Source of the DNA: Microvirga roseola
GTDB lineage: Bacteria; Pseudomonadota; Alphaproteobacteria; Rhizobiales; Beijerinckiaceae
NCBI RefSeq assembly: GCF_020866965.1
Contig: NZ_JAJATX010000009.1
Span: forward strand, 1 to 64,000
Direction of reading: 5' to 3'
Length of the DNA stretch: 64,000 nucleotides
Of this stretch, positions 8,354 through 18,316 are shown piece by piece. The notes under the pieces were generated by a model. That model was not told the DNA's origin, made no database searches, and saw only the letters and a list, made by a program, of their open reading frames with translations. Each line of letters begins with the position of its first letter. Positions within the stretch are counted from its first letter, which is position 1. The translations under genes and the position numbers were made by a program.

Positions 8354-8938
8354 TTAAACAGGCTGGGTCCGAATGAGTTCGGCTTCGGTAACGATAACAT
8401 CGAGCGGCCGATCATGGTCCTCGACCGGAACCGCCTCGATCTCCTGAACCGCATAAGCCAAGCCGATGGTCAAGATCGGATGCTGTGCCTCCAGCGCCGC
8501 GATGGCCCGGTCGAAATGGCCTTTTCCGTAGCCGACGCGCCCTCCCCTGCGGTCGAAGGCGATCAGCGGCACGAGGAGCGCTCTCGGAAAGACCTCCGGC
8601 GCATCGGGTCCGGGCTCGCGCACGCCGAAGCCGCCCTTCACCAGCACGTCGCCAGGCCGCCAGAGGCGCCAGCTCAAATGGGGGTGGAGGATCTGGGAGA
8701 GGGCCACGTCCTGTCCGCGCTTGAGAAGCGCCTCCATGAGCGGGCGGGAATCGACCTCGCTGCGGATGGGCCAGTAGCCGCCAACCGGGTTGGCGTCCTT
8801 CAAGTCGGGCAGGCCCAACGCTTGCGCGGCGATGCGCCGGGCAGCCTCGTGGCGGAACTCGGCCTCGAGCGCGTCGCGGCGGGCGAAGCCCTCGTGGCGG
8901 ATCTGATCCTTGAGACTGGAAGGGGAAGGAGATGTCAT
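8354..8938 (-). CDS. fau: 5-formyltetrahydrofolate cyclo-ligase
   Basis: A 194-residue enzyme that converts 5-formyl-THF to 5,10-methenyl-THF with ATP. The signature GGRVGYGKGHFDRAI (glycine-rich ATP/folate loop) and the N-terminal basic helix (SLKDQIRHEGFARRDAL) are present. I chose the ATG at 8938 rather than a GTG 15 bases upstream, which lies against the 3' end of the 6S RNA. The arrangement zapA - 6S RNA - fau is widely conserved in proteobacteria. Length fits the family. Confidence 0.93.
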   Translation of the reverse strand: MTSPSPSSLKDQIRHEGFARRDALEAEFRHEAARRIAAQALGLPDLKDANPVGGYWPIRSEVDSRPLMEALLKRGQDVALSQILHPHLSWRLWRPGDVLVKGGFGVREPGPDAPEVFPRALLVPLIAFDRRGGRVGYGKGHFDRAIAALEAQHPILTIGLAYAVQEIEAVPVEDHDRPLDVIVTEAELIRTQPV

Positions 8939-8964
8939 GAGGTGCGGAGCCACAGAAGCCGTCG

Positions 8965-9105
8965 GAGAAGCGATCCCGGGAACCTACAAAGTAGGTGGGC
9001 GCCGTATGTCCCGGTCCACGGACCGGGTCAGGGACAGCTCCCTTCAGGATCGATAAGGCCCCGGGGAAAATGACTCCTAACGCGCCCCGCAGCCCCGCCT
9101 TTCCT
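8965..9105 (-). ncRNA. ssrS: 6S RNA
   Basis: On the minus strand the 250-base gap between zapA and fau holds the alphaproteobacterial 6S pattern. In transcript order: TTAGGAGTCATTTTCCCCGG, then GGGGCCTTATCGATCC, GGGAGCTGTCCCTGACCCGG, a short hairpin around GGTCCGTGGACC, and a closing arm GGCGCCCACCTAC - TTTGTAGGTTCCCGGGATCG. 6S RNA mimics an open promoter and sequesters sigma70-RNA polymerase in stationary phase. A possible -10 (TACATA on the minus strand, about 9106-9112) would place the 5' end near 9100. Ends are approximate by several bases; the call rests on position and recalled conserved blocks. Confidence 0.85.
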
Positions 9106-9201
9106 ATGTAGGGATGATGAAGGCCGGGGGGAAGGGGAAAGTTTGGGAAATCGAGAGCAAGATGGGCCTCACCTTTTCTTACGGGCAGGGCGAAAGCCGC
9201 C

Positions 9202-9567
9202 TCACCCCTGCCCGGCCGCATTGAGGCTTCGCGCCAGCTGCTCGATGCGCTCCGCGGTGGCCTGGACGATCTGGGCCAGTCTCGCCTCGAAGACCTGACT
9301 GCGCTCGTCCCCGGTGGCAAAGCGCCTGATCTCGGCAAGCTCCGCCTCCACGGCCGCGAGCCGCCTTTTCGTCTCGTGCAGCTCGTCGGCCAGGGCAATC
9401 GCCGCCATGACGTGGAGGCGCATGTCGCCGATCTCGCCGAAGGTCGCACGCATCTCCTCGATCCGGGCATCGTAGGCGGCTGCAAGGCCTTCGAGATGCC
9501 CCTCCTCGCCCTCGGCGCAGGCAATCCGGTAGGCTGTTCCTGCAATCGTCACCGTCACCTGGGCCAT
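9202..9567 (-). CDS. zapA: Cell division protein ZapA
   Basis: A 121-residue Z-ring associated protein. The N-terminal globular head (MAQVTVTIAGTAYRIACAEG, then a DARIEEMRATFGEI helix) is followed by a long coiled coil (about 55-115). ZapA cross-links FtsZ filaments. It starts 3 bases after the stop of the DUF4164 gene, so the pair is an operon. In Caulobacter the zapA operon encodes ZauP, a coiled-coil partner needed for ZapA to focus the Z-ring; the same arrangement is seen here. 6S RNA follows downstream. Confidence 0.92.
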   Translation of the reverse strand: MAQVTVTIAGTAYRIACAEGEEGHLEGLAAAYDARIEEMRATFGEIGDMRLHVMAAIALADELHETKRRLAAVEAELAEIRRFATGDERSQVFEARLAQIVQATAERIEQLARSLNAAGQG

Positions 9568-9570
9568 GGA

Positions 9571-9864
9571 TCAGCCCTCTTCCGGCTCGAGCTCGCCGGC
9601 CTGGGCCAGCACGGCCTGGACCGCGCCGATGGCATGGCGGACGCGCCGACTCACGTCGTCGGTGGCGGCCTCGAAACGATGGAGACGGGTGAGCGCCCCG
9701 TCCAGCTCCTCGGCGAGGCGCGAGCGGTCGTCCTGCATGAGCTGGAGCTCGGTCTCCAGGCTCCCCCGACGCCGGTCGGCCTCCAGCCGGCGCGAGACCG
9801 CGGCCTCCAGCAGGCCGAAAGCGATCTCAAGCCGTTTCATCGCATCGTCGAGGGTGGGATTCAT
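9571..9864 (-). CDS. DUF4164 coiled-coil protein, ZauP-like
   Basis: A 97-residue, almost wholly helical protein. The start at 9864 has CGGAGG six bases upstream; the longer frame would translate intergenic repeat sequence. Heptad-like runs (MKRLEIAFGLLEAAVSRRL, then LETELQLMQDDRSRLAEEL) predict a continuous coiled coil. DUF4164 genes precede zapA in Hyphomicrobiales. By position and structure it should be the counterpart of Caulobacter ZauP, which bridges ZapA. That equivalence is inference; the DUF4164 family call is firm. Confidence 0.8.
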   Translation of the reverse strand: MNPTLDDAMKRLEIAFGLLEAAVSRRLEADRRRGSLETELQLMQDDRSRLAEELDGALTRLHRFEAATDDVSRRVRHAIGAVQAVLAQAGELEPEEG

Positions 9865-9893
9865 CAAGCCTCCGGGATTCGGCGAAGACAGTA

Positions 9894-9962
9894 GAGCATC
9901 GTGCGGAAAAGTGGACCCGGTTTTCACTGACGTGGCCCCTCGGGTCCGCCCGAACGATGCTC
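9894..9962. repeat. Hyphomicrobiales-type palindromic repeat
   Basis: GAGCATCGT at 9894-9902 and ACGATGCTC at 9954-9962 are perfect inverted repeats. They enclose GCGGAAAAGTGGACCCGG, a sequence characteristic of a short repeat scattered through rhizobial intergenic regions. It lies in the 306-base divergent gap between the DUF4164 gene and tkt. Confidence 0.7.
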
Positions 9963-9990
9963 CACCCAAACAGAAGGCGCCTGGTTGGGT

Positions 9991-10016
9991 CCCAAAAGCG
10001 CCAATCCGCTTTTGGG
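9991..10016. repeat. Perfect 10-bp hairpin upstream of tkt
   Basis: CCCAAAAGCG at 9991-10000 pairs with CGCTTTTGGG at 10007-10016 around a six-base loop. The following GACCGATGCTTTAG resembles the end of the same rhizobial repeat family as 9894-9962, so this is probably a second, degraded unit. The rest of the 9865-10170 gap shows no clear -35/-10 pair to me; the tkt promoter must lie here. Confidence 0.6.
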
Positions 10017-10170
10017 ACCGATGCTTTAGGGCCGAGCCGTGCCGGGAGCAACAATCCTTGGAGGATGAGGACTTTTCCGGTCTTTGACTCCCCCCTGCCC
10101 CGTGTTAAGGAGCCCCGGATTTCCTGACAGACCGCCCCTGAGGGCCTTTTTCGAAGTAGTGGATCTCGCC

Positions 10171-12174
10171 GTGCAAGATACCGTCTCCGCCGCTCGCGTC
10201 ACCCATTCCGATCTGGCGAGCGCCATCCGCGTCCTCGCCATGGACGCCGTGGAGCAGGCCAAATCGGGCCACCCCGGCCTGCCCATGGGCGCCGCCGACA
10301 TGGCGACGGTGCTGTTCACCAAGTTCCTGAAATACGACGCCGCCGACCCGACCTGGCCCGACCGCGACCGCTTTGTGCTCTCCGCCGGCCACGGCTCCAT
10401 GCTGCTCTACGCCCTGCTCCACCTCACCGGCGTGAAGGGCATGACCATCGAGGAGCTGCAGAACTTCCGCAAGCTCGACTCCAAGACCCCGGGGCATCCC
10501 GAGAACTTCATGACGCCGGGAGTCGAGACCACCACCGGCCCGCTCGGCCAGGGCATTGCCACGGCGGTGGGCTTCGCGCTCGCCGAGCGCATGCTGAATG
10601 CCGAGTATGGCGACGACCTCGTCGACCATTACACCTATGTGCTCGCCTCCGACGGCGACCTCATGGAAGGCATCAGCCAGGAGGCCATTGCGCTTGCCGG
10701 CCACCTGAAGCTGAACCGCATGATCGTGCTGTTCGACGACAACGGCATCTCCATCGATGGCCCCCTGTCGCTCTCCGACTCCGTGGATCAGGTGAATCGC
10801 TTCCAGGCCTGCGGCTGGAACGCGGTGCGCGTGGACGGCCACGACGAGAAGGCGATCCAGCGCGCCATCTCCAAGGCTCAGAAGTCGGACCGCCCGACTC
10901 TCATCGCCTGCAAGACCACCATCGGCTTCGGCGCCCCGAAGAAGGCCGGCACCTCCAAGGCCCACGGCGAGCCGCTGGGCGCCGAGGAGCTGGCGGGCGC
11001 GAAGGCCGCCATCGGCTGGAGCCATGCGCCCTTCGAGATCCCGGACAATATCCGTGACGCCTGGGCCAAGGCCGGCAAGAAGGGCCGCCGTCATCGGAAG
11101 GCCTGGACCGAGCGCCTGAAGGCCCTGCCGGCGGAGAAGCGCGCTGAGTTCGAGCGCCGCGTGAAGGGCGTGCGCCCCGAAGGCCTCGGTGAGGCCGTCG
11201 CCAGGCTGAAGGACCGCCTGATCGCCGAGCCGCAGAATGTCGCCACCCGCAAGGCCAGCGAGATCGCCCTCGAGGTCCTGACCGAGGCCATGCCGGAGCT
11301 GGTTCTGGGCTCGGCCGACCTGACGCCCTCCAACAATACCAAGACCAAGAACCTCAACGCCATCGCGCCGGGCCAATATGCGGGCCGGTATATCCACTAT
11401 GGCATCCGCGAGCACGGCATGGCGGCGGCCATGAACGGCATTGCGCTCCACGGCGGCTACGTGCCGGCCGGCGCGACCTTCCTGGTCTTCACCGACTATG
11501 CCCGCCCCGCCATGCGCATCGCGGCGCTCGCCGGGATCCCGGCGGTCTATGTGATGACCCATGATTCCATCGGCCTCGGCGAGGACGGCCCGACCCACCA
11601 GCCGGTGGAGCATCTGGCGGCGCTCCGCGCCATGCCGAAGATGCGCGTCTTCCGCCCGGCAGACGCGGTCGAGACGGCCGAGTGCTGGCAGCTTGCGCTC
11701 GAGCGCAAGGACGGCCCCTCGACCCTGGCGCTGACCCGCCAGAACCTGCCGCAATCCCGCAAGGAGGCCGGCCAGGGCAACCTCTCGGCGACCGGGGCCT
11801 ACGAGCTGTCGCCCGCTTCGGGCAAGGCCCGCGCCACGATCTTCGCCTCAGGGAGCGAGGTCGAGATCGCGCTGGCGGCCCAGAAGATCCTCGAAGAACA
11901 AAGCTTCGCCGTTCGCGTTGTGTCGGTGCCCTCGCTCGACCTGTTCCTGGCTCAGCCGGAGAAGGTTCGCGCCAGCATCATCGGCGACGCCCCGATCAAG
12001 GTGGCGGTCGAGGCGGCCGTCCGCTTCGGCTGGGACTCGGTGATCGGCTCCGACGGGATTTTCGTCGGCATGCATGGGTTCGGCGCAAGCGCGCCCTACA
12101 AAGACCTCTACAAGCACTTCGGCATCACCGCCGAGGCCGTGGCGGAAAAGGTCCTCCGGACGCATAATCTCTGA
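10171..12174 (+). CDS. tkt: Transketolase
   Basis: A thiamine diphosphate enzyme moving two-carbon units between sugar phosphates (pentose phosphate/Calvin-type reactions). About 667 residues from the GTG at 10171; GTG at 10159 and TTG at 10084 are in-frame alternatives, and none has a strong ribosome-binding site, so the exact start is uncertain. Family blocks: [20 protein letters not shown] near the N-terminus, [23 protein letters not shown], the ThDP motif [13 protein letters not shown] through to DDNGISIDG, and [15 protein letters not shown] in the pyrimidine domain. First gene of tkt-gap-pgk-fba, giving coordinated control of the lower pentose phosphate and glycolytic reactions. Confidence 0.95.
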   Translation: MQDTVSAARVTHSDLASAIRVLAMDAVEQAKSGHPGLPMGAADMATVLFTKFLKYDAADPTWPDRDRFVLSAGHGSMLLYALLHLTGVKGMTIEELQNFRKLDSKTPGHPENFMTPGVETTTGPLGQGIATAVGFALAERMLNAEYGDDLVDHYTYVLASDGDLMEGISQEAIALAGHLKLNRMIVLFDDNGISIDGPLSLSDSVDQVNRFQACGWNAVRVDGHDEKAIQRAISKAQKSDRPTLIACKTTIGFGAPKKAGTSKAHGEPLGAEELAGAKAAIGWSHAPFEIPDNIRDAWAKAGKKGRRHRKAWTERLKALPAEKRAEFERRVKGVRPEGLGEAVARLKDRLIAEPQNVATRKASEIALEVLTEAMPELVLGSADLTPSNNTKTKNLNAIAPGQYAGRYIHYGIREHGMAAAMNGIALHGGYVPAGATFLVFTDYARPAMRIAALAGIPAVYVMTHDSIGLGEDGPTHQPVEHLAALRAMPKMRVFRPADAVETAECWQLALERKDGPSTLALTRQNLPQSRKEAGQGNLSATGAYELSPASGKARATIFASGSEVEIALAAQKILEEQSFAVRVVSVPSLDLFLAQPEKVRASIIGDAPIKVAVEAAVRFGWDSVIGSDGIFVGMHGFGASAPYKDLYKHFGITAEAVAEKVLRTHNL

Positions 12175-12219
12175 GGCTCACACAAGATTTCAGCCTCGCT
12201 TGATAAGGGAGCTAAGACG

Positions 12220-13227
12220 ATGACGGTGAAGGTCGCGATCAACGGTTTCGGTCGCATCGGGCGCAACATCCTGCGGGCTATCGTGGAAAGCGGCCGCACG
12301 GATATCGAGGTGGTCGCGATCAACGACCTCGGCCCGGTCGAGACGAACGCCCACCTGCTCCGCTTCGATTCCGTCCATGGCCGCTTCCCGGCTGAGGTGA
12401 AGGTCGACGGCGAGGCCCTCGTCATCAACGGCCAGAAGATCAGGGTCACGGCAATCAAGGACCCGGCGACCCTGCCTCACCGGGAGCTCGGCGTGGACAT
12501 CGCGCTCGAGTGCACCGGCATCTTCACCTCCAGGGAGAAGGCCGCGGCTCACCTGACCGCCGGCGCGAAGCGCGTCATCGTCTCGGCTCCGGCCGACGGC
12601 GCGGACCTGACGGTCGTCTACGGCGTCAACCACGACAAGCTGACGAAGGACCACGTCGTCATCTCGAACGCCTCCTGCACCACGAACTGCCTGGCCCCGA
12701 TGGCCAAGGTGCTTCACGATGCGGTCGGCATCGAGAAGGGCTTCATGACGACGATCCACTCCTACACGAACGATCAGCCGACCCTCGATCAGATGCACAA
12801 GGACCTCTACCGCGCCCGCGCGGCGGCCCTGAACATGATCCCGACCTCGACCGGCGCGGCCAAGGCCGTGGGCCTCGTCCTGCCCGATCTCAACGGCAAG
12901 CTCGACGGTTCCTCGATCCGCGTGCCGACCCCGAACGTGTCGGTGGTGGACTTCAAGTTCCTCGCCAAGAAGACGACGACCAAGGAAGAGATCAACGAGG
13001 CGATCAAGCGCGCCGCCGATGGGCCGCTCAAGGGCGTCCTCGGCTACACGAACCAGCCCAACGTCTCGTCGGACTTCAACCACGACCCGCACTCCTCCGT
13101 GTTCCACCTGGACCAGACCAAGGTGATGGAGGGCAACTTCGTGCGCGTCCTGTCCTGGTACGACAACGAGTGGGGCTTCTCGAACCGCATGGCGGACACC
13201 GCCGTCGCCATGGCGAAGCTCATCTAA
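12220..13227 (+). CDS. gap: Type I glyceraldehyde-3-phosphate dehydrogenase
   Basis: A 335-residue NAD(P)-dependent enzyme oxidising G3P to 1,3-bisphosphoglycerate. The Rossmann start [19 protein letters not shown], the catalytic [12 protein letters not shown] (Cys about residue 154), the substrate loop, and the C-terminal [11 protein letters not shown] are all present. GGGAG sits 9 bases before the ATG. It lies 45 bases after tkt and 12 bases before pgk, so it is inside one operon. Length is exactly usual. Confidence 0.98.
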   Translation: MTVKVAINGFGRIGRNILRAIVESGRTDIEVVAINDLGPVETNAHLLRFDSVHGRFPAEVKVDGEALVINGQKIRVTAIKDPATLPHRELGVDIALECTGIFTSREKAAAHLTAGAKRVIVSAPADGADLTVVYGVNHDKLTKDHVVISNASCTTNCLAPMAKVLHDAVGIEKGFMTTIHSYTNDQPTLDQMHKDLYRARAAALNMIPTSTGAAKAVGLVLPDLNGKLDGSSIRVPTPNVSVVDFKFLAKKTTTKEEINEAIKRAADGPLKGVLGYTNQPNVSSDFNHDPHSSVFHLDQTKVMEGNFVRVLSWYDNEWGFSNRMADTAVAMAKLI

Positions 13228-13239
13228 GGGAGGCCTGGA

Positions 13240-14430
13240 ATGACCGCCTTCCGCACGCTCGATCAGGCCGACGTCAAGGGAAAACGCGTTCTCGTCCGGG
13301 TGGACCTCAACGTCCCGATGGAGAACGGCCGGGTGACGGACGCGACGCGTATCGAGCGCGTCCTTCCCACCATCCGGGAAATCGCGGACAAGGGTGGAAA
13401 GGTGATCCTTCTCGCCCATTTCGGCCGCCCGAAGGGTCGCGATCCGAAGGAATCCCTGAAGCCTGTCGCGGAGGCGGTCTCCCAGCATCTCGGAAAGCCC
13501 GTGGCCTTCGCCGATGACTGCATCGGCGAGGCGGCAAGCCATGCCGTGAACGCCCTGAACAAAGGCGAGGTCCTTCTGCTCGAAAATACCCGCTTCCATG
13601 CGGGCGAGGAGAAGAACGATCCCGCCTTCGTCCAGGATCTGGCGAAGCTCGGCGACCTCTATGTCAACGACGCCTTCTCGGCGGCGCACCGGGCGCACGC
13701 CTCGACGGAAGGGCTTGCCCGCGTGCTGCCGTCCTATGCCGGCCGCACCATGCAGGCGGAGCTCGACGCCCTGACGAAGGGCCTGGAATCTCCCAAGCGT
13801 CCCGTCGTCGCCATCGTGGGCGGCGCGAAGGTCTCGACCAAGATCGATCTGCTCGAGAATCTCGTCACCAGGGTCGACGCCCTCGTCATCGGCGGCGGCA
13901 TGGCCAACACCTTCGTCCACGCCACGGGCCTGGGCATCGGCAAGTCGCTGGCGGAGAAAGATCTGGCCGCGACGGCCTTGCGCATCATCGAGAAGGCGCG
14001 CGACGCCAACTGCGCCATCATCCTGCCCGTCGACGGGGTCTGCGCCTACGAGTTCAAGGCGGGAGCCGAGAACCACACCTACGGAATCGATGCGATCCCC
14101 GAGGACCGGATGATCCTCGACGTCGGCTCGCAGTCGGTCGAGCGCGTCAACGCCGCCATCAACGATGCGGCGACCCTGGTCTGGAACGGCCCGCTCGGCG
14201 CCTTCGAGATCGCCCCGTTCGACCAGGGCACGGTGGCGGCGGCCCGCCATGCGGCACAGCGCACCAAGGAAGGCAAGCTCGTCTCGGTCGCCGGCGGCGG
14301 CGATACGGTGGCGGCGCTCAACCACGCTGGCGTTGCGGACAGCTTCACCTATGTATCCACGGCAGGCGGCGCCTTCCTCGAATGGATGGAAGGAAAGGCG
14401 CTCCCCGGCGTGGAAGCGCTGAGGGCTTAA
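13240..14430 (+). CDS. pgk: Phosphoglycerate kinase
   Basis: A 396-residue monomeric kinase making ATP from 1,3-bisphosphoglycerate. The N-terminal substrate domain ([42 protein letters not shown]) and the C-terminal nucleotide domain ([29 protein letters not shown], and [11 protein letters not shown]) are intact. It begins 12 bases after gap. A perfect palindromic repeat follows before fba. Confidence 0.98.
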   Translation: MTAFRTLDQADVKGKRVLVRVDLNVPMENGRVTDATRIERVLPTIREIADKGGKVILLAHFGRPKGRDPKESLKPVAEAVSQHLGKPVAFADDCIGEAASHAVNALNKGEVLLLENTRFHAGEEKNDPAFVQDLAKLGDLYVNDAFSAAHRAHASTEGLARVLPSYAGRTMQAELDALTKGLESPKRPVVAIVGGAKVSTKIDLLENLVTRVDALVIGGGMANTFVHATGLGIGKSLAEKDLAATALRIIEKARDANCAIILPVDGVCAYEFKAGAENHTYGIDAIPEDRMILDVGSQSVERVNAAINDAATLVWNGPLGAFEIAPFDQGTVAAARHAAQRTKEGKLVSVAGGGDTVAALNHAGVADSFTYVSTAGGAFLEWMEGKALPGVEALRA

Positions 14431-14433
14431 GAG

Positions 14434-14476
14434 CGTTTTCCGGCGAAGCGGATACAGGTTCGCCGGAAGAGAACGC
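14434..14476. repeat. Palindromic repeat between pgk and fba
   Basis: TTCCGGCGAA at 14438-14447 pairs with TTCGCCGGAA at 14459-14468; the outer GCGTT and AACGC extend the symmetry. The core matches the 'GAGCGTTTTCCGGCGAAG..GGATAC.GGTTCGCCGGAAGA' type scattered in Hyphomicrobiales intergenic DNA. In the transcript it would form a stable hairpin after pgk, without a T-tract, so it may protect or process the polycistronic mRNA rather than end it. Confidence 0.7.
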
Positions 14477-14542
14477 AATAGTGGTTTAAGCAACGGTTCA
14501 GCTTAGGCGCGCCTATAAGAGCGCGCCCACAAGGAGGAAAAG

Positions 14543-15631
14543 ATGGCGCGCATTACCATGAGGCAGCTTCTGGATCACGCAGCCGAGCAAGGCTACGGCG
14601 TGCCTGCCTTCAACATCAACAACATGGAGCAGGCCCTCGCGATCATGGCGGCGGCCAACGAAGTCGATGCGCCGGTGATCATCCAGGCGTCCCGCGGCGC
14701 ACGGTCCTACGCCAACGACGTCATGCTCAAGCACATGATGGACGCGGTGACCGAGATCTATCCTCACATTCCGGTCTGCGTGCACCTCGACCACGGCAAT
14801 GAGGCCGCGACCTGCATGACCGCGATCCAGGCCGGTTTCACCTCCGTGATGATGGACGGCTCGCTGAAGACCGACGGCAAGACTCCGGGCGACTGGGACT
14901 ACAATGTGGGCGTCACCAAGAAGGTGGTCGAGATGGCCCATCTCGGCGGCATCTCGGTGGAGGGCGAGCTCGGCGTTCTGGGCTCGCTCGAGAGCGGCAT
15001 GGGCGAGGCCGAGGACGGCCACGGCGCCGAGGGCAAGCTGTCGCACGATCAGCTGCTGACGGACCCCGACGAGGCCGTGAAGTTCGTGGCCGAGACAAAG
15101 GTCGACGCGCTCGCCATCGCCATGGGCACCTCGCACGGCGCCTACAAGTTCACCCGCAAGCCCGACGGCGCGATCCTGGCCATGCACGTGATCGAGGAGA
15201 TCCACAAGAAGCTCCCGAACACTCACCTCGTGATGCACGGCTCCTCCTCGGTGCCGCAGGATCTGCAGGACATCATCAACCAGTACGGCGGCCAGATGAA
15301 GCCGACCTGGGGCGTGCCGGTGGAGGAGATCCAGCGCGGCATCAAGCACGGCGTGCGCAAGATCAACATCGACACCGACAACCGCATGGCGATGACCGGC
15401 CAGATCCGCAAGGTGCTGACCGAAAACCCGGGCGAGTTCGACCCGCGCAAGTACCTGAAGCCGGCCATGGAGGCGATGACGAAGCTCTGCAAGCAGCGCC
15501 TGCAGGAGTTCAACACCGCCGGGCAGGCGTCAAAGATCAAGCGGGTCTTCACGCTGGCCGAGATGGCCAAGCGCTACGCTTCCGGCGAGCTCGACCCGAC
15601 CTTCGGCACGACGCGCCAGGCCGCGGAGTAA
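14543..15631 (+). CDS. fba: Class II fructose-bisphosphate aldolase
   Basis: A 362-residue zinc-dependent aldolase of the long class II (CbbA-like) type. Zinc-binding histidines are seen in [21 protein letters not shown] with following acidic loop, SHGAYK, and [10 protein letters not shown]. The usual [13 protein letters not shown] start and [11 protein letters not shown] phosphate site are present. AAGGAGG lies 8 bases before the ATG. A rho-independent terminator follows at 15667, closing the tkt-gap-pgk-fba group. Confidence 0.97.
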   Translation: MARITMRQLLDHAAEQGYGVPAFNINNMEQALAIMAAANEVDAPVIIQASRGARSYANDVMLKHMMDAVTEIYPHIPVCVHLDHGNEAATCMTAIQAGFTSVMMDGSLKTDGKTPGDWDYNVGVTKKVVEMAHLGGISVEGELGVLGSLESGMGEAEDGHGAEGKLSHDQLLTDPDEAVKFVAETKVDALAIAMGTSHGAYKFTRKPDGAILAMHVIEEIHKKLPNTHLVMHGSSSVPQDLQDIINQYGGQMKPTWGVPVEEIQRGIKHGVRKINIDTDNRMAMTGQIRKVLTENPGEFDPRKYLKPAMEAMTKLCKQRLQEFNTAGQASKIKRVFTLAEMAKRYASGELDPTFGTTRQAAE

Positions 15632-15666
15632 GCCGGACAGGCTTTCGCCTCAATCATCGTGAACAA

Positions 15667-15695
15667 GCGGGGCCTCGCAAGACGGCCCCGTTTTC
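15667..15695 (+). terminator. Rho-independent terminator after fba
   Basis: GGGGCC and GGCCCC form the stem with a short loop (TCGCAAGAC), followed by GTTTTCG. Position 35 bases after the fba stop fits the end of the tkt-gap-pgk-fba transcript. Confidence 0.8.
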
Positions 15696-15738
15696 GTTAT
15701 GGGAAGGCCGTCTTTCATTTCTCGAAGTTCCGGAACCC

Positions 15739-16389
15739 ATGGCCGAGCCCACCGCCCGCCTCTATCTTATCACCCCCGTCCTGGAGGATGCATCCTTCGC
15801 CGGGCCTCTCGCGGCAGCCTGCGCGAGCGGCGGCGTCGCCGCCGTCCTGCTGCGGCTTGGAGCCGCCGACGAGCGCAGCCTGACCAATCTGGTGAAGGCC
15901 TACGCCCCCGCCGTGCAGGACCACGGGGCGGCGCTCATCGTGACCGCCGAGGGCAAGGCGGATCTCGCCACCATCGCCGCCCGGGGCGGGGCCGACGGCG
16001 TTCACATTCCCGGCGACCCGGCCCAGGCGCGCGAGCTTCGCGACCGGGTCAAGGCCGACCGGGCCATCGGCGTCGGCGCGATCCGCACGAAGGACGACGC
16101 CATGACGCTGGGCGAGGCTGGTGTCGATTACCTGCTCTTCGGGGAGCCTCGTGCCGACGGCTCCCTCCCTCCCCTGGAGAGCGTGGTGGAGCGGGCCGCT
16201 TGGTGGGCGGAAATCTTCGAGACGCCCTGCGTCGCCTATGCGCCGAGCCTCGACGCCGTGGAGACGTTGGCTGCGACGCATGCGGAGTTCATCGCCCTGG
16301 GCGACGCGGTCTGGTCCCATGCGGACGGACCCGCCGCTGCCGTAAAGCTCGCCGCCGAAACCCTTGCCCGGCAGGAGGCCTCCAGCTGA
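15739..16389 (+). CDS. Thiamine phosphate synthase-like (ThiE/TenI) protein
   Basis: A 216-residue TIM-barrel protein resembling thiamine phosphate synthase, which joins HMP-PP and HET-P. Recognisable blocks: ARLYLITPVLED, GADGVHIPGDPAQARELRD (as in GADGVHLGQ), and the phosphate-binding GVDYLLFGEP region. Several ThiE residues are divergent and no thiazole or pyrimidine gene is nearby, so it may be a TenI-like paralogue rather than the housekeeping ThiE. Its TGA overlaps the ATG of the Sel1 gene (TGATG), implying translational coupling. Confidence 0.75.
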   Translation: MAEPTARLYLITPVLEDASFAGPLAAACASGGVAAVLLRLGAADERSLTNLVKAYAPAVQDHGAALIVTAEGKADLATIAARGGADGVHIPGDPAQARELRDRVKADRAIGVGAIRTKDDAMTLGEAGVDYLLFGEPRADGSLPPLESVVERAAWWAEIFETPCVAYAPSLDAVETLAATHAEFIALGDAVWSHADGPAAAVKLAAETLARQEASS

Positions 16390-17288
16390 TGCGCCGTTTC
16401 GCGATCGCCGGCGCGCTCCTCGTCGCGTGGCTCGTGGGCCCGGCCTCCGCGGCCGAGCCCGATCGGGCCTATGGCGCCTTTCAGCGCGGCCTCTACCAGA
16501 CGGCCTTCCGGGAAGCGACCCTGCGGGTCGAGAAGAACAAGAACGACGCCGCCGCCATGACGCTTCTGGGAGAGCTCTACAACCAGGGTCTCGGCGTGCC
16601 CGCCGATCCGAAGAAGGCGGCCGAGTGGTACCGCCTCGCGGCCGACCGCGGCGACGCCCATGCGCTGGCCGCCCTCGGCCTCATGGCCCTCGACGGGCGT
16701 GGCATGGAGAAGAACCCGGCGCAAGGCAGGGCGTGGCTGGAGCAGGCCGCCGCCAAGGGCAACCCCATCGCCAGCCACAATCTTGCCCTGCTGCTCATCT
16801 CGAGCGGGGCGGACGAGGATCTCAAGAAAGCCGTAGGGCTTCTCAGGAAAGCCGCCGAAGCGGAAATTCCCGATGCCCAGCACGCTCTCGGTGTGCTCTA
16901 CCTGAAAGGAAGGGGCGTAGAGCGCAACGCCTCGGAGGCTGCGCGCCTCTTCGAGCGCGCCGCGAAGAACGGCAGCTCGGTCGGCGAGGTCGAATACGCG
17001 ATCCTGCTTTTCAACGGAGAAGGCGTTCCGGCCAGCGAGGCGCAGGCGGCCCGCTATTTCCGCCGGGCCGCCGCCAAGGGCAACGCCATCGCGCAGAACC
17101 GCCTCGCCCGGCTTCTCGCCGCCGGACGCGGCGTCCCGCAGGACAAGGTGGACGCTGCAGCCTGGCACATCCTCGCCGCGGCCCAGGGCCTGAAGGATGC
17201 CTGGCTCGACAATGCCCTCAAGGATCTCACGCCCGAGGAGCGGAAGCGCGCCGAGAAATTGGCGGCCGAGCGCCTCGGAATGCGCTGA
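16389..17288 (+). CDS. Exported Sel1-repeat protein
   Basis: A 299-residue protein with a signal peptide (MRRFAIAGALLVAWLVGPASAA, cleavage after ASA-A) followed by about six Sel1-like repeats. Each has the pattern G-x-x-Y-x-x-G-x-G-V-x-x-D...A-x-x-W-x-x-A-A-x-x-G, for example LGELYNQGLGVPADPKKAAE. Such solenoids bind peptides or peptidoglycan enzymes in the periplasm. It overlaps the ThiE-like gene at its start. Sel1 proteins in rhizobia influence exopolysaccharide and envelope assembly, but no specific partner can be read from context. Confidence 0.85.
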   Translation: MRRFAIAGALLVAWLVGPASAAEPDRAYGAFQRGLYQTAFREATLRVEKNKNDAAAMTLLGELYNQGLGVPADPKKAAEWYRLAADRGDAHALAALGLMALDGRGMEKNPAQGRAWLEQAAAKGNPIASHNLALLLISSGADEDLKKAVGLLRKAAEAEIPDAQHALGVLYLKGRGVERNASEAARLFERAAKNGSSVGEVEYAILLFNGEGVPASEAQAARYFRRAAAKGNAIAQNRLARLLAAGRGVPQDKVDAAAWHILAAAQGLKDAWLDNALKDLTPEERKRAEKLAAERLGMR

Positions 17289-17418
17289 CCTGCCGAAATA
17301 ACGGATCAATCGGGCTCCCACCCGGTTGATGTCATCCGGGGGCCGCTTGACGTGCCCCTCCCCGTGGTCCATCGACCACATTCCCCTTTCATTCGCTCTT
17401 TGCCAGGACCCGCCGACG

Positions 17419-18213
17419 ATGATCCGCTCGCCCCTCATGACCGTCATGACCGATGCCGTGATGAAGGCCTCGCGCTCCCTGAAGCGCGATTTCGGCGAGG
17501 TGGAAAACCTGCAGGTCTCCCGCAAGGGGCCCGGCGACTTCGTCTCCGCCGCCGACCGCAAGGCGGAGAAGATCCTGCGCGAGTCTCTCGAAAAAGCCCG
17601 CCCCGGCTACGGCTTCATCCTCGAGGAAGGCGGAGTCGTGGAGGGCACTGACACGAGCCACCGCTGGCACATCGACCCCCTCGACGGCACCACGAACTTC
17701 CTTCACGGCCTGCCGCAATTCGCCATCTCCGTCGGCCTGGAGCGCGACGGGCAGATCGTCGCCGGCGTGATCTACGATCCCGCCAAGGATGAGCTCTTCA
17801 TCGCGGAGAAGGGCAAGGGCGCCTATCTCAACAACCGCCGCATCCGCGTGGCGGCGCGCAACGACATCGCCGAGGCGGTCATCGCCTGCGGCTTGCCGCA
17901 TATCGGCAAGGGCGACCACGCGCTCTGGCTCAGGGAGGCCGCCGCCGTGATGGGCTATGTGGGCGGCATGCGCCGCTGGGGCGCGGCAGCGCTCGACCTC
18001 GCCTATGTGGCCTGCGGCCGTCTCGACGGCTATTGGGAGCGCGGGCTCAGTTCCTGGGACATGGCGGCGGGCATCCTCCTGGTCCGCGAGGCGGGCGGCT
18101 TCGTCTCCGATGCGGACGGCGGCAGCGATCCCCTGACGAAGAAAACCATCGCCTGCGGGAACGAGATCATCCACCGTGAGCTTCTCGCGCTCTTGAAGAA
18201 GGCCAAAGGCTGA
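17419..18213 (+). CDS. suhB: Inositol monophosphatase family phosphatase (SuhB-like)
   Basis: A 264-residue magnesium-dependent phosphatase. Motifs: EEGG (metal Glu), WHIDPLDGTTNFLHGLP (the DPxDGTxN block), and WERGLSSWDMAAGILLVREAGG (the WDxAAG block). I start at MIRSPLMTVMTDAVMKAS, which matches family N-termini; a 31-residue longer frame has no support. SuhB proteins dephosphorylate inositol-1-phosphate and in E. coli also serve in rRNA antitermination. It lies upstream of the stator-like pair on the same strand. Confidence 0.9.
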   Translation: MIRSPLMTVMTDAVMKASRSLKRDFGEVENLQVSRKGPGDFVSAADRKAEKILRESLEKARPGYGFILEEGGVVEGTDTSHRWHIDPLDGTTNFLHGLPQFAISVGLERDGQIVAGVIYDPAKDELFIAEKGKGAYLNNRRIRVAARNDIAEAVIACGLPHIGKGDHALWLREAAAVMGYVGGMRRWGAAALDLAYVACGRLDGYWERGLSSWDMAAGILLVREAGGFVSDADGGSDPLTKKTIACGNEIIHRELLALLKKAKG

Positions 18214-18316
18214 TATTTCTGTTCGTGCAGGCGGGCGGGAGAGCACCCAAGCTTGATCCTGCGATCAGGCCCGGTCACATTAGGGCCGTCCAGAAGCACG
18301 AACGCACAGGATAAAG

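Noticed and set aside
12190..14493. A 767-residue minus-strand ORF opposite gap and pgk
   Set aside because: It is antisense to two certain genes and has the His/Arg/Asp-rich composition typical of the third-position shadow in GC-rich DNA.
15699..17288. A 529-residue reading of the Sel1 gene reaching back into the ThiE-like gene
   Set aside because: The Sel1 protein has a clear signal peptide starting at 16389; the upstream part is the wrong frame of the ThiE-like gene.
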